Positions 55,859-64,000 of a DNA stretch of 64,000 bases are shown here, piece after piece (positions within the stretch are counted from its first letter, which is position 1; each line of letters begins with the position of its first letter). The notes beneath the pieces were generated by a model. It worked only from the letters and a program-made list of their open reading frames with translations. It was not told the origin of the DNA and searched no databases. Made by a program: the position numbers and the translations under genes. Origin of the DNA: Gammaproteobacteria bacterium (GTDB lineage Bacteria > Pseudomonadota > Gammaproteobacteria > Eutrophobiales > Eutrophobiaceae). The stretch covers positions 248,001 through 312,000 of the forward strand of contig JAJFKL010000030.1 in assembly GCA_021773235.1 (NCBI GenBank), given 5' to 3'.

Positions 55859-56791
55859 ATGCAATTATTTTTAATATCAAAAACGAGAAAGAAGAGTCTG
55901 TCCCTAACACTAGGGCCAGTATCTCTGTGTGTCTGTCTTGTCTTAAGTCTAGTTTGTGGTTTAGTGGTGTTTTATGCCGGGAGTCAATATGCATTGGATT
56001 TAACGCGTGGCTCAATTAAAAATTTGTATACACAAACAGCTCCTATCTGGAACCAAGAGTTAGAAGTCCAACAGAAAATGCTAAATCAAGTACAAGATAA
56101 TGCATCAAAAAATCTTGATGCACTTGCAACTAGATTAAGTAAGTTACAAGCACACGTTATGCGCTTGGATGCGCTTGGTTCGCGTTTGGCAAGTATGGCG
56201 GATCTTAATGAGATAGATTTTGATATTACATCTACTCCGGGTTTAGGTGGTCCTCAACCTAGTCAAAAACGTAGTTCAATGGAAGTTAGTGACTTTCTAA
56301 GTGCGTTGGAAGAGTTAAATACTAAAGTTCAGGATCGTTCGGAAAAATTGTCAGCAATGGAATCAATGTTGATTGATAGAACATTGCAGAGTCAAACAAT
56401 TCCAACAGGAAGTCCTACAATGGATGGTTGGATTTCGTCATTGTTTGGTATGAGGACAGATCCAATGACTGGTAAAATGGAATTTCACGACGGAATTGAT
56501 TATGCAGGCAAGTCAGGTTCTCCAATACTCGCTGTTGCTTCTGGAATTGTAACTTGGTCTGGTGTTCGTTATGGCTATGGTTATATGGTAGAGATAAATC
56601 ACGGTAATGGTTATCAAACTCGTTATGCACACAATAAGAAAAATCTTGTTGTTGTTGGACAGAAGGTTGATAAAGGACAGGTAATTGGTCTTATGGGTTC
56701 TTCCGGTCGATCCACCGGAACACATGTTCATTTTGAAGTGGTCAATAATGGTAAAGCTGTAAATCCAAAAAAGTATAATTCACTGAACTAA
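55859..56791 (+). CDS. M23 family metallopeptidase (envelope)
   Basis: A 310-residue protein anchored by an N-terminal helix (about 20-42), with a coiled coil (about 55-115 and 140-170) and a C-terminal LytM/M23 domain. Zinc ligands are visible: H and D in FHDGIDYAGKSGSPI, and HVHFEVV near the end, plus RYAHNKK. It is therefore likely an active peptidoglycan endopeptidase and not a degenerate EnvC-type activator. It is divergent from dciA and precedes secA, as in Pseudomonas from memory. Confidence 0.92.
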   Translation: MQLFLISKTRKKSLSLTLGPVSLCVCLVLSLVCGLVVFYAGSQYALDLTRGSIKNLYTQTAPIWNQELEVQQKMLNQVQDNASKNLDALATRLSKLQAHVMRLDALGSRLASMADLNEIDFDITSTPGLGGPQPSQKRSSMEVSDFLSALEELNTKVQDRSEKLSAMESMLIDRTLQSQTIPTGSPTMDGWISSLFGMRTDPMTGKMEFHDGIDYAGKSGSPILAVASGIVTWSGVRYGYGYMVEINHGNGYQTRYAHNKKNLVVVGQKVDKGQVIGLMGSSGRSTGTHVHFEVVNNGKAVNPKKYNSLN

Positions 56792-56883
56792 GCTTCCTTC
56801 TAGCTACCGTAAACATCCGATTATAAACAATCTTTCCTCGAATTCGTGAGACATCACGCGATTTTAAATTAAGAATAAATACA

Positions 56884-59583
56884 ATGATTATAGATTTTGC
56901 AAAAAAAATATTTGGTTCACGAAATGATCGGGTAATCAAAAAACTCAGTAAGAATTTAAAGCATATCAATGTCCTCGAGGAAGAGTTGAAATTATTGAGT
57001 GATGCCGATTTTCCTGATAAGACCAATCAATTAAAAGAAAGAGTCATGCAAGGTGAAAGTTTAGACGAAATCTTGCCTGAAGCATTTGCTCTTGTAAGAG
57101 AGGCCGGTAGACGCGTATTAGATATGCGTCATTTTGATGTGCAAATGATCGGTGGCATGGTATTGCATAATGGAAATATAGCTGAAATGCGAACTGGCGA
57201 AGGTAAAACCCTGGTAGCCACGTTAGCAGCGAGTCTAAATGCTCTATCTGGTTTGGGTGTACATGTAATTACGGTAAATGATTATTTAGCTAAACGTGAT
57301 TCTGAGTGGATGGGACAGATTTATGGGTTTCTCGGCTTAAGTACGGGTGTCATTGTATCTGGGCTGTCAATGGAAGAAAGGAAGGCCGCGTATGCATGCG
57401 ATATTACCTATGGAACTAATAATGAATTCGGTTTTGATTATCTACGCGATAACATGGCTTTTAGCAAAGAAGGACGTGTTCAAAAAAATCTAAATTTTGC
57501 TATTGTTGATGAGGTTGATTCAATTCTAATCGACGAAGCCAGAACACCGCTCATTATATCCGGGATGGTCGATGATAAATCAGATTTATATATCAGCATT
57601 AATAAATTAATACCCAAATTAGTTGCTCAAAAAGTTGAAGATGGTCCCGGTGATTTTACTTTAGATGAAAAAAGCAAACAGGCTTATCTTACAGAAGATG
57701 GACATGACCACTTTGAACTCTTGTTAAGAGAGAAAGGAATTATCGCTGAGGGACAAGGTTTATATGATCCCGTTAATATTGGCATTCTACACCACCTGAA
57801 TGCGGCATTGAGAGCACATCATTTATTCCAAAATGATATTGATTACATAGTTAAAGATGATGAAGTTGTCATCGTCGATGAATTTACTGGACGTACTATG
57901 CAAGGTCGACGTTGGTCTGAAGGATTGCATCAAGCAATAGAAGCAAAAGAAGGTGTGACGATTCAAAATGAAAATCAAACACTAGCATCTATTACCTATC
58001 AAAATTATTTTCGTTTATATTCTAAATTATCGGGCATGACAGGTACTGCAGATACTGAGGCTTATGAATTTCAGACGATATATGGGCTTGAGGTTATTAT
58101 TATACCAACACACATGCCAATGGTTAGAGATGACCAAAGTGATGTCATTTTTCTTACAGCTAAAGAAAAATATGATTCAATAATTGAAGATGTGAAAATA
58201 TGTCAAGCTAATGGCCAACCTGTTCTTGTTGGTACGGCATCTATAGAAGTTTCTGAATATTTATCTAAATTATTAGATAAAGAAAATATTAAACATCAGG
58301 TTTTAAATGCAAAGTTTCATCAAAAAGAAGCAGAAATTATTGCTCAAGCAGGTAGTCCAGGAATTGTTACAATCGCTACGAATATGGCGGGACGGGGTAC
58401 CGACATTGTGCTTGGTGGAAACCATGAAGTTGAAATTAAAGAATTGGGTGAAGCAGATCAAAACCAAATAAATGATCTTAAAGATAAGTGGGATGGTAGG
58501 CACCAAGAAGTGCTTAATAGTGGAGGCCTTCATATAATCGGTACAGAACGCCATGAGTCAAGACGTATTGATAATCAGCTTCGCGGACGTTCTGGACGTC
58601 AAGGTGACCCAGGTTCAAGTCGTTTTTATCTATCTTTAGAAGATAACCTCATGAGAATATTCGCTTCAGAACGTGTTTCTGCGATTATGCAAAAGCTAGG
58701 TATGGAAGAGGGAGAAGCCATTGAATCAAAACTGGTATCTCGTGCAATAGAGAACGCTCAACGCAAAGTAGAAGCACATAATTTTGATATACGTAAAAAC
58801 TTACTTGATTTTGATGATGTTGCCAATGATCAAAGAAAAGTTATTTATCAACAGCGAAATGATCTACTTGAAGGGGAGACTGTTTCTGAAGAAGTAAATG
58901 ATATGCGATATGAAGTCATTGAGAATGTGATCGAAGATTATATTCCCGTTGGTAGTATGGATGAAATGTGGGATGTTCATGGACTGGAAGGCGCTCTTCA
59001 GCATGAATTTGATGTGTCTGTTGATATTCAATTATGGTTAGAACAAGATAAATCTCTATATGAAGAAACATTAAGAAAAAAACTTCATGAGACCTTAGAA
59101 AAAGTAGTAGAAGAAAAGGAAAAAGTCATTACGTCTGATTTAATGAGGCGAATAGAAAAACAAATCATGCTCGACGTGTTAGACAGGCATTGGAAAGAAC
59201 ATCTCGTTAATATGGATCATCTTAGACAAGGTATTCATCTTAGAAGTTTTGCTGCTAAGAATCCAAAACAAGAGTATAAACGTGAAGCTTTTGATTTGTT
59301 TTTACAAATGCTTGAAAATATTAAACATGATGTTGTTGTTTTTTTGTATAAAGTTAATATTAGAACTGAAGAAGATATAGAAGCAGCAGAGCAGAAAGAG
59401 AAAAAACAAGACATGAATTTTAATCATCCATCTGCACCTAATAGCTTGAATGATGAACCACATACAAATGAAGGGCCTACAGAAAAACCTTTTGTCAGAA
59501 ACGCGCCTAAAGTTGGACGAAACGAACCATGCCCCTGTGGTTCAGGCAAAAAGTATAAGCAATGCCACGGAAGACTGACTTAA
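56884..59583 (+). CDS. secA: Preprotein translocase ATPase SecA
   Basis: SecA drives export through SecYEG. The 899 residues are close to E. coli (901). Walker A is [13 protein letters not shown] (about 100-112), Walker [18 protein letters not shown], and motif VI is [17 protein letters not shown]. The C-terminus ends in the zinc-binding tail [16 protein letters not shown], which binds SecB and phospholipids. Together with secDF at the window start, most of the motor parts of the Sec system are covered. Confidence 0.98.
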   Translation: MIIDFAKKIFGSRNDRVIKKLSKNLKHINVLEEELKLLSDADFPDKTNQLKERVMQGESLDEILPEAFALVREAGRRVLDMRHFDVQMIGGMVLHNGNIAEMRTGEGKTLVATLAASLNALSGLGVHVITVNDYLAKRDSEWMGQIYGFLGLSTGVIVSGLSMEERKAAYACDITYGTNNEFGFDYLRDNMAFSKEGRVQKNLNFAIVDEVDSILIDEARTPLIISGMVDDKSDLYISINKLIPKLVAQKVEDGPGDFTLDEKSKQAYLTEDGHDHFELLLREKGIIAEGQGLYDPVNIGILHHLNAALRAHHLFQNDIDYIVKDDEVVIVDEFTGRTMQGRRWSEGLHQAIEAKEGVTIQNENQTLASITYQNYFRLYSKLSGMTGTADTEAYEFQTIYGLEVIIIPTHMPMVRDDQSDVIFLTAKEKYDSIIEDVKICQANGQPVLVGTASIEVSEYLSKLLDKENIKHQVLNAKFHQKEAEIIAQAGSPGIVTIATNMAGRGTDIVLGGNHEVEIKELGEADQNQINDLKDKWDGRHQEVLNSGGLHIIGTERHESRRIDNQLRGRSGRQGDPGSSRFYLSLEDNLMRIFASERVSAIMQKLGMEEGEAIESKLVSRAIENAQRKVEAHNFDIRKNLLDFDDVANDQRKVIYQQRNDLLEGETVSEEVNDMRYEVIENVIEDYIPVGSMDEMWDVHGLEGALQHEFDVSVDIQLWLEQDKSLYEETLRKKLHETLEKVVEEKEKVITSDLMRRIEKQIMLDVLDRHWKEHLVNMDHLRQGIHLRSFAAKNPKQEYKREAFDLFLQMLENIKHDVVVFLYKVNIRTEEDIEAAEQKEKKQDMNFNHPSAPNSLNDEPHTNEGPTEKPFVRNAPKVGRNEPCPCGSGKKYKQCHGRLT

Positions 59584-59616
59584 TAACAAGAGTATTATTA
59601 ATATAGACTGAATATC

Positions 59617-60837
59617 ATGTCTGTTGGATTAAAATACCCCTCATCCATTTTATCTATAAATGGGATTCGATTATCGACATGTTGCGCTAATATATATCAA
59701 AAGCAGCGAACAGATCTAACTTTAATAGAGCTCTCCGAAGGTAGCAAAGTGGCTGGAGTATTCACCAGGAATCTATTTTGTGCTGCTCCCGTACAAATAG
59801 CTAAGCAACATCTACCTGAGTTTAATCCACGTTACTGCTTGATAAATGCGGGTAATGCAAATGCTGGAACTGGTGAACAAGGCTTATTGGATGCCAATAG
59901 TAATTGTAAGGCATTAGCAAAATTAGCGGGGTGTAAAGAAGGTGAAGTCCTGCCTTTCTCGACGGGTGTGATCGGAGAAAAATTACCTGTAGATAAAATC
60001 AATGCTGCGTTACCTGAATTAATAATCCAATTATCTGCTGATAATTGGATTGATGCGGCTAAAGCTATCATGACTACCGATACTATTCCTAAAGCGATAT
60101 CTAAAACAATATCATTAGGTGAAACTAGCGTTAGTATAACGGGTATAGTGAAAGGGTCTGGGATGATACGGCCTGATATGGCGACTATGCTGGCATATAT
60201 AGCAACGGATGCTAATATAGAAAAAGACATGCTCGAAAAAATATTGTTGCACGCAGTAAACAAAAGTTTTAATCGGATTACTGTTGATGGTGATACATCT
60301 ACAAATGATTCTTGTGTGTTGATTGCTACGGGTAATGCAAACAATAAATGTATTGTTAGTCAAAGCAGTAATGAGTATTCGATATTAGAAAGTACGATAA
60401 CAAGTATATTTTGCGAATTATCTCAAGCCATCATTAGAGATGGTGAAGGCGCAACAAAATTTTTAACGATAAAGGTTTCTGGCGGTAAGAACGAAACAGA
60501 ATGCACTGATGTCGCCTATAAGATTGCTGAATCTCCATTAGTAAAGACGGCATTCACAGCATCAGACCCAAATTGGGGACGAATATTATCGGCAATAGGT
60601 AATTCAGGAGTTAATGATCTAGATATAAATAATATTGAAGTTTTTCTGGATAACGTATGCATAGTTGAAAACGGTCAAAGAGCACAAAGCTATACAGAGG
60701 AGAAGGGCAAAAAAGTTATGCTTCAAGATGAAATTACCTTAATTGTGAATCTTAACAGGGGGAATTGTCAGGAAGAAATATGGACAACCGATCTGTCTTA
60801 TGAGTACATTAAAATAAATGCAGAATATCGAACATGA
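59617..60837 (+). CDS. argJ: Bifunctional ornithine acetyltransferase/N-acetylglutamate synthase
   Basis: ArgJ recycles the acetyl group from N-acetylornithine to glutamate in arginine synthesis. The 406-residue precursor splits itself before T190 in RPDMATMLAYIATDA; the surrounding KGSGMIRPDMATML is the family signature. CLINAGNANAGTGEQG and DPNWGRILSAIGNSG are also diagnostic. It implies a cyclic acetyl pathway. The order secA-argJ-mutT matches Pseudomonas from memory. Confidence 0.97.
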   Translation: MSVGLKYPSSILSINGIRLSTCCANIYQKQRTDLTLIELSEGSKVAGVFTRNLFCAAPVQIAKQHLPEFNPRYCLINAGNANAGTGEQGLLDANSNCKALAKLAGCKEGEVLPFSTGVIGEKLPVDKINAALPELIIQLSADNWIDAAKAIMTTDTIPKAISKTISLGETSVSITGIVKGSGMIRPDMATMLAYIATDANIEKDMLEKILLHAVNKSFNRITVDGDTSTNDSCVLIATGNANNKCIVSQSSNEYSILESTITSIFCELSQAIIRDGEGATKFLTIKVSGGKNETECTDVAYKIAESPLVKTAFTASDPNWGRILSAIGNSGVNDLDINNIEVFLDNVCIVENGQRAQSYTEEKGKKVMLQDEITLIVNLNRGNCQEEIWTTDLSYEYIKINAEYRT

Positions 60838-60878
60838 GTCCTAAATGTTTTTAGCTAAAAAATAATAATAATAAAATA

Positions 60879-61853
60879 ATGGTCCAAAGAACACATGTCG
60901 CAGTTGGTGTCATATACAACACTACTAAAGATAAAGTGTTAATTTCAAAACGTTCTAATAATCAACATTTAGCAGGGTATTGGGAATTTCCCGGTGGCAA
61001 AGTTGAAGATAATGAAAACGTTAGCTCTGCATTAATGCGTGAATTGTATGAGGAATTAGGAATTACAGTAATCAAGGCAGAGGCTTTTACTTCGATTAGT
61101 CATGATTATTCGGATAAAGAAGTATTTCTTGATGTTTGGACAGTATCAGAATGGTGTGGACAACCTGAAAGTAGAGAAAGTCAGGAAATCTGTTGGGTAA
61201 GTATAAGTGAACTTAATAATTATAAATTTCCTGATGCGAATAAATATATTATACAGTCGATATTATTGCCTCTTATGTATGGCATTAGTAAAGAGACATA
61301 TGAAGACTATGCACATTTATATTCGGTTGCAGAAGAGTGTTTTATTTCGGGATTAAATATTTTTCAACTAAGATTAAAAAATAATAATAATAAGTCGTTT
61401 CAGATAATTGTAAAAACACTAAGTGAAATAGCAAGTCGATACGATGCAAAACTAATCTTAAATGGTTTATCTACCGATATAGATATATATCCAATTGATG
61501 GCATACATCTTAATACGGGTGAATTATCGAGACACAAGAAGAGACCTATAAGTGAAGAATATATACTAGGCGCCTCTTGTCACAATGAAGAAGAATTGAT
61601 TAAAGCGGCAGAGATAAATGTTAACTATGCGTTTTTGTCTCCTGTTAAAATTACGGCTAGTCATCCTGAAGCGATAGCGATCGGCTGGGAACGGTTTAGA
61701 AGTCTCATAGACGAAGTGAATTTTCCGGTATATGCACTCGGCGGGATGTTGCCAACAGATCTTGAAACTGCAAAAAATAATGGTGCCTATGGTATTGCTA
61801 TGCGTGGCGCAATATGGGATGTAAATTCTTTAGAGAAGAATATAAAAATTTAG
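60879..61853 (+). CDS. mutT: Nudix (MutT) domain fused to a ThiE-like domain
   Basis: A 324-residue two-domain protein. Residues 1-135 are a MutT-type Nudix hydrolase with a perfect Nudix box (GKVEDNENVSSALMREL then YEELGI), expected to remove oxidised nucleotides such as 8-oxo-dGTP. Residues 145-324 resemble thiamine phosphate synthase (IDGIHLNTGEL, LGASCHNEEELIKAAE, VYALGGM). The fusion is known in Pseudomonas-type genomes. The ThiE half seems to lack several phosphate-binding residues, so it may not make thiamine phosphate. Confidence 0.92.
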   Translation: MVQRTHVAVGVIYNTTKDKVLISKRSNNQHLAGYWEFPGGKVEDNENVSSALMRELYEELGITVIKAEAFTSISHDYSDKEVFLDVWTVSEWCGQPESRESQEICWVSISELNNYKFPDANKYIIQSILLPLMYGISKETYEDYAHLYSVAEECFISGLNIFQLRLKNNNNKSFQIIVKTLSEIASRYDAKLILNGLSTDIDIYPIDGIHLNTGELSRHKKRPISEEYILGASCHNEEELIKAAEINVNYAFLSPVKITASHPEAIAIGWERFRSLIDEVNFPVYALGGMLPTDLETAKNNGAYGIAMRGAIWDVNSLEKNIKI

Positions 61854-61858
61854 GCCGG

Positions 61859-62044
61859 TCAGTGTACTTCAGGGTAGGTTTGTTCGTCATCAAGTGCAGG
61901 TTTATCAGTAATACTATATTTTTCATCTACCCATTTACCTAGATCTATCAATCGGCAACGTTCAGAACAAAAAGGACGAAATAGATTAGAATTATCTAAA
62001 TTAGTAGTATTTTTACAGATAGGACAATAAATTATATTACTCAT
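61859..62044 (-). CDS. yacG: DNA gyrase inhibitor YacG
   Basis: A 61-residue zinc protein with C-x2-C (YCPIC) and C-x3-C (FCSERC), then RLIDLGKWVDEKY, the YacG family ending. YacG binds GyrB and blocks gyrase in vitro. The ATG at 62044 overlaps the zapD stop by 4 bases (ATGA); an upstream in-frame ATG at 62056 is less likely. Confidence 0.94.
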   Translation of the reverse strand: MSNIIYCPICKNTTNLDNSNLFRPFCSERCRLIDLGKWVDEKYSITDKPALDDEQTYPEVH

Positions 62045-62811
62045 AAGATGCAGCAATGTAGTTCAAAATCAACATCATTTTTGCTCTGAATCGGTCTGGC
62101 ATCAGTCGTCGATTCTTCCATAAAACGTATTGTAAAACGGTGTTTCCCACCACTAATTTCAGGAAAATATCGACTAGCAGAGGGTAAAAAAACCCTAATC
62201 AATTGACAGGATAAAGATGATTCTATGGGTTTTTGGTAAAAACCAGTTACCGCCTTCTCTCTAACCGGGTGTGTACTGTTTCTGACCATGTCTAATGCTA
62301 TGAAGGTCGAGTTTTTAATGGGCTCTAAATCGGCTGACCATTGAGTTAAGTCTTGTTTACGAGTGAGACCTGGCTGATTAAGCCAATAGTGAAACCGGGG
62401 AAGATCAAAACTACATGTTCCACCTGGAATGCTGATACGTTGTTTTATGCTAGTTACTAGTTCATCATTCCTTAATAAATTTCCTGGCTGATATGCATTG
62501 TCACGTAGTTTTATTAATAAATCGCATATATCGCTATTTATAGTATCTAATCTATTTTTATCAACTGCTGGATTATCTTTCAACGATGTAAGCATCTGAG
62601 AATGTCGTTCCAGTTCTTTTATCAGTTCAGTCTTTAGATCAGAACGGCTTAATAAGTCATTTATTTCAAGGAGTGACTCAAGGGTGTTTCTACAATCCCA
62701 TTCAAATGTTTCTTGAGATCGATATTCTATAAGATTGAATAGGTGCTCTAAACGAAGAAAATTTCTCATCCTTTCGTTTAATGGTTGCTCATATGCTATT
62801 TTATTTTGCAT
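62041..62811 (-). CDS. zapD: Z-ring associated protein ZapD
   Basis: ZapD (YacF) cross-links FtsZ filaments. The 256-residue protein begins YEQPLNERMRNFLRLEHLF, the conserved start, and has ISIPGGTCSFDLPRFHYWL in the middle and a beta-rich C-terminal part. It lies between coaE and yacG, the classic order, and acts on the FtsZ encoded 9 kb away. Confidence 0.95.
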   Translation of the reverse strand: MQNKIAYEQPLNERMRNFLRLEHLFNLIEYRSQETFEWDCRNTLESLLEINDLLSRSDLKTELIKELERHSQMLTSLKDNPAVDKNRLDTINSDICDLLIKLRDNAYQPGNLLRNDELVTSIKQRISIPGGTCSFDLPRFHYWLNQPGLTRKQDLTQWSADLEPIKNSTFIALDMVRNSTHPVREKAVTGFYQKPIESSLSCQLIRVFLPSASRYFPEISGGKHRFTIRFMEESTTDARPIQSKNDVDFELHCCIL

Positions 62812-62853
62812 AATTGTTTTTACAATTCATCATTCTCATTTTAGTTGGCTGAA

Positions 62854-63471
62854 TCATAAGCTCTTTTTTTCTTCAGATAGTTTTAAATACTGTTCATGTA
62901 AGTTTTCAACGACACCATTAAGTTTTTCAATTTTAACGCTGTTATCAATAATATCGTCTGCGTAATTTTGACGCTGTTCTCTGCTAGTTTGACTTTTAAT
63001 AATATCTGATACTAATTTTATAGATATATCGTCTCTCTCTGTAGCTCGTTTTAGCTGTAAATCCTCAGGTACATCAACCAGTAGAATGCGATCAAATATA
63101 TCTGTTGCTTGAGTCTCAACGAGTAATGGAATAGCAACCAGACAATATGGGTAATTTATATTAGAAACTTCTCTCTCTATCTCCTGATAAATTGCAGGGT
63201 GAAGTATATCTTCTAACTTTCTTTTGGCCTCTGAATCATTGAATATGATAGTACGTAGTTTATGACGATCTACTTCACCTTTAAGATCTAGGATTCCTTC
63301 TCCAAACTCCTCAATTATAGCATTTAAACAAGGTCTTCCTGATTCTACTAATGTTCTCGAGATGACATCTGAATCTATAATTGGAACGCCAAGTGTTTGA
63401 AATATTGATGAAACAGTTGACTTACCACTACCAATACCGCCAGTTAAGGCAACACGTAAGGTTTTCGCCAT
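62854..63471 (-). CDS. coaE: Dephospho-CoA kinase
   Basis: CoaE phosphorylates dephospho-CoA in the last step of coenzyme A synthesis. The 205 residues start with the P-loop LTGGIGSGKSTVSSIF and include the CoaE motifs PIIDSDVISRTLVE and VAIPLLVET. One base separates it from pilD upstream. Confidence 0.97.
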   Translation of the reverse strand: MAKTLRVALTGGIGSGKSTVSSIFQTLGVPIIDSDVISRTLVESGRPCLNAIIEEFGEGILDLKGEVDRHKLRTIIFNDSEAKRKLEDILHPAIYQEIEREVSNINYPYCLVAIPLLVETQATDIFDRILLVDVPEDLQLKRATERDDISIKLVSDIIKSQTSREQRQNYADDIIDNSVKIEKLNGVVENLHEQYLKLSEEKKSL

Positions 63472-63472
63472 A

Positions 63473-64000
63473 TTAAGTTACAGCATTCAGATAAGTTGAC
63501 ATTATATGAGGACCCCACAGCATTGAAATCCAGCCTGCAATTGCTAAGTATGGGCCGAATGGTATAGCTGTATTTCTGTCATGAGATTTAAAAACCATTA
63601 ATGAAATACCAATAATAGCTCCAACTAGTGATGATAAAATTATTATTAATGGTAGTAATTGCCAGCCAAACCATGCACCTAGTACGGCTAGCAATTTGAA
63701 ATCGCCATGCCCCATACCTTCTTTACCGGTAACTAATTTGAATATAATGTAGACGGACCAAAGAGTGCCGTATCCAAATATAGCCCCAAGAACACTAGAT
63801 TCGATATCTGTATACACTCCAAAAAGATTAATAATAATACCAAGCCAAAGCAGGGGTAATGTAATGTCATCAGGCAAATATTGAGTATCAAAATCTATCA
63901 TACTCAAAGCGATAAGTGACCAGGTTAATAAAAGAGCAAACAAAGTCTGGGTGGAAACTCCAGAATAGTAAGCTACTATGACTACGGATATTCCACTCAC
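63473..64000 (-). CDS. pilD: Type IV prepilin peptidase PilD (C-terminal part)
   Basis: The C-terminal 175 residues of a leader peptidase/N-methyltransferase for type IV pilins and type II secretion pseudopilins. The gene starts beyond the window. Both catalytic aspartate regions are present, SMIDFDTQYLPDDI and GMGHGDFKLLA, within several membrane helices. The N-terminal cysteine/methyltransferase part is outside. pilD-coaE-zapD-yacG is a common order and implies type IV pili. Confidence 0.95.
   Translation of the reverse strand: MSGISVVIVAYYSGVSTQTLFALLLTWSLIALSMIDFDTQYLPDDITLPLLWLGIIINLFGVYTDIESSVLGAIFGYGTLWSVYIIFKLVTGKEGMGHGDFKLLAVLGAWFGWQLLPLIIILSSLVGAIIGISLMVFKSHDRNTAIPFGPYLAIAGWISMLWGPHIMSTYLNAVT

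Overview
The window looks like a chromosomal segment of an aerobic, diderm gammaproteobacterium with moderately AT-rich DNA (roughly 40% G+C by eye). The evidence is a proteobacterial division and cell wall (dcw) cluster with a DAP-type murE, lpxC, dolP, lpoA and diaA, sspAB, a cytochrome bc1 operon, pdxB, and a type IV prepilin peptidase gene. Gene order (murA-hisGDC-degS/algW-petABC-sspAB; dolP-diaA-yraN-lpoA/rsmI-rnpB-mraZ-dcw; lpxC-dciA-M23-secA-argJ-mutT) matches, from memory, the Pseudomonas-type arrangement. I cannot name the genus.

Layout. 1-3967: end of secD, secF, a palindromic MITE-like element, then pdxB, purN and gloA. 4061-12475: a large RND/MMPL lipid-type transporter and an MlaC-like periplasmic protein, ibaG, murA, and hisG-hisD-hisC. 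12480-17621: a DegS/AlgW-type protease on the minus strand, then petABC and sspAB. 17622-29256 is the accessory part of the window, lying between sspB and dolP. It holds a gene-free stretch of eroded repeats, a probable integron-type gene cassette with an attC-like site, a second HEPN-like gene, envelope redox and copper-type proteins, a HigBA toxin-antitoxin pair with a readable promoter/operator, rapA, a spermidine synthase-like gene, a DUF255 thioredoxin-like protein apparently fused to a DsbD-alpha-like domain, and a macrodomain gene.

29260-36433: dolP, diaA, yraN and lpoA (minus strand), divergent rsmI, an orphan gene, rsgA, the RNase P RNA, ytoQ and a Sel1 gene. 36637-55358: promoter, MraZ operator and an unbroken dcw cluster (mraZ, rsmH, ftsL, ftsI, murE, murF, mraY, murD, ftsW, murG, murC, murB, ddl, ftsQ, ftsA, ftsZ) with many start/stop overlaps, followed by lpxC under its own likely promoter. 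55361-64000: dciA, an M23 peptidase, secA, argJ, a Nudix-ThiE fusion, then yacG, zapD, coaE and pilD on the minus strand.

Most of the window is housekeeping. The points most worth following up are: (1) the integron-like cassette at 18097-18937, whose two ends would rebuild a perfect attC core on circularisation; (2) rsgA, whose N-terminal OB domain is intact but has no in-frame ATG, GTG or TTG start; (3) the transporter-MlaC pair standing where mlaFEDCB is expected; (4) two long palindromic intergenic elements, one of which carries the stop codon of secF; and (5) the DUF255/DsbD-alpha-like fusion. No CRISPR array, tRNA, insertion sequence or phage gene was seen. All family names rest on motif recognition by eye, not on searches.
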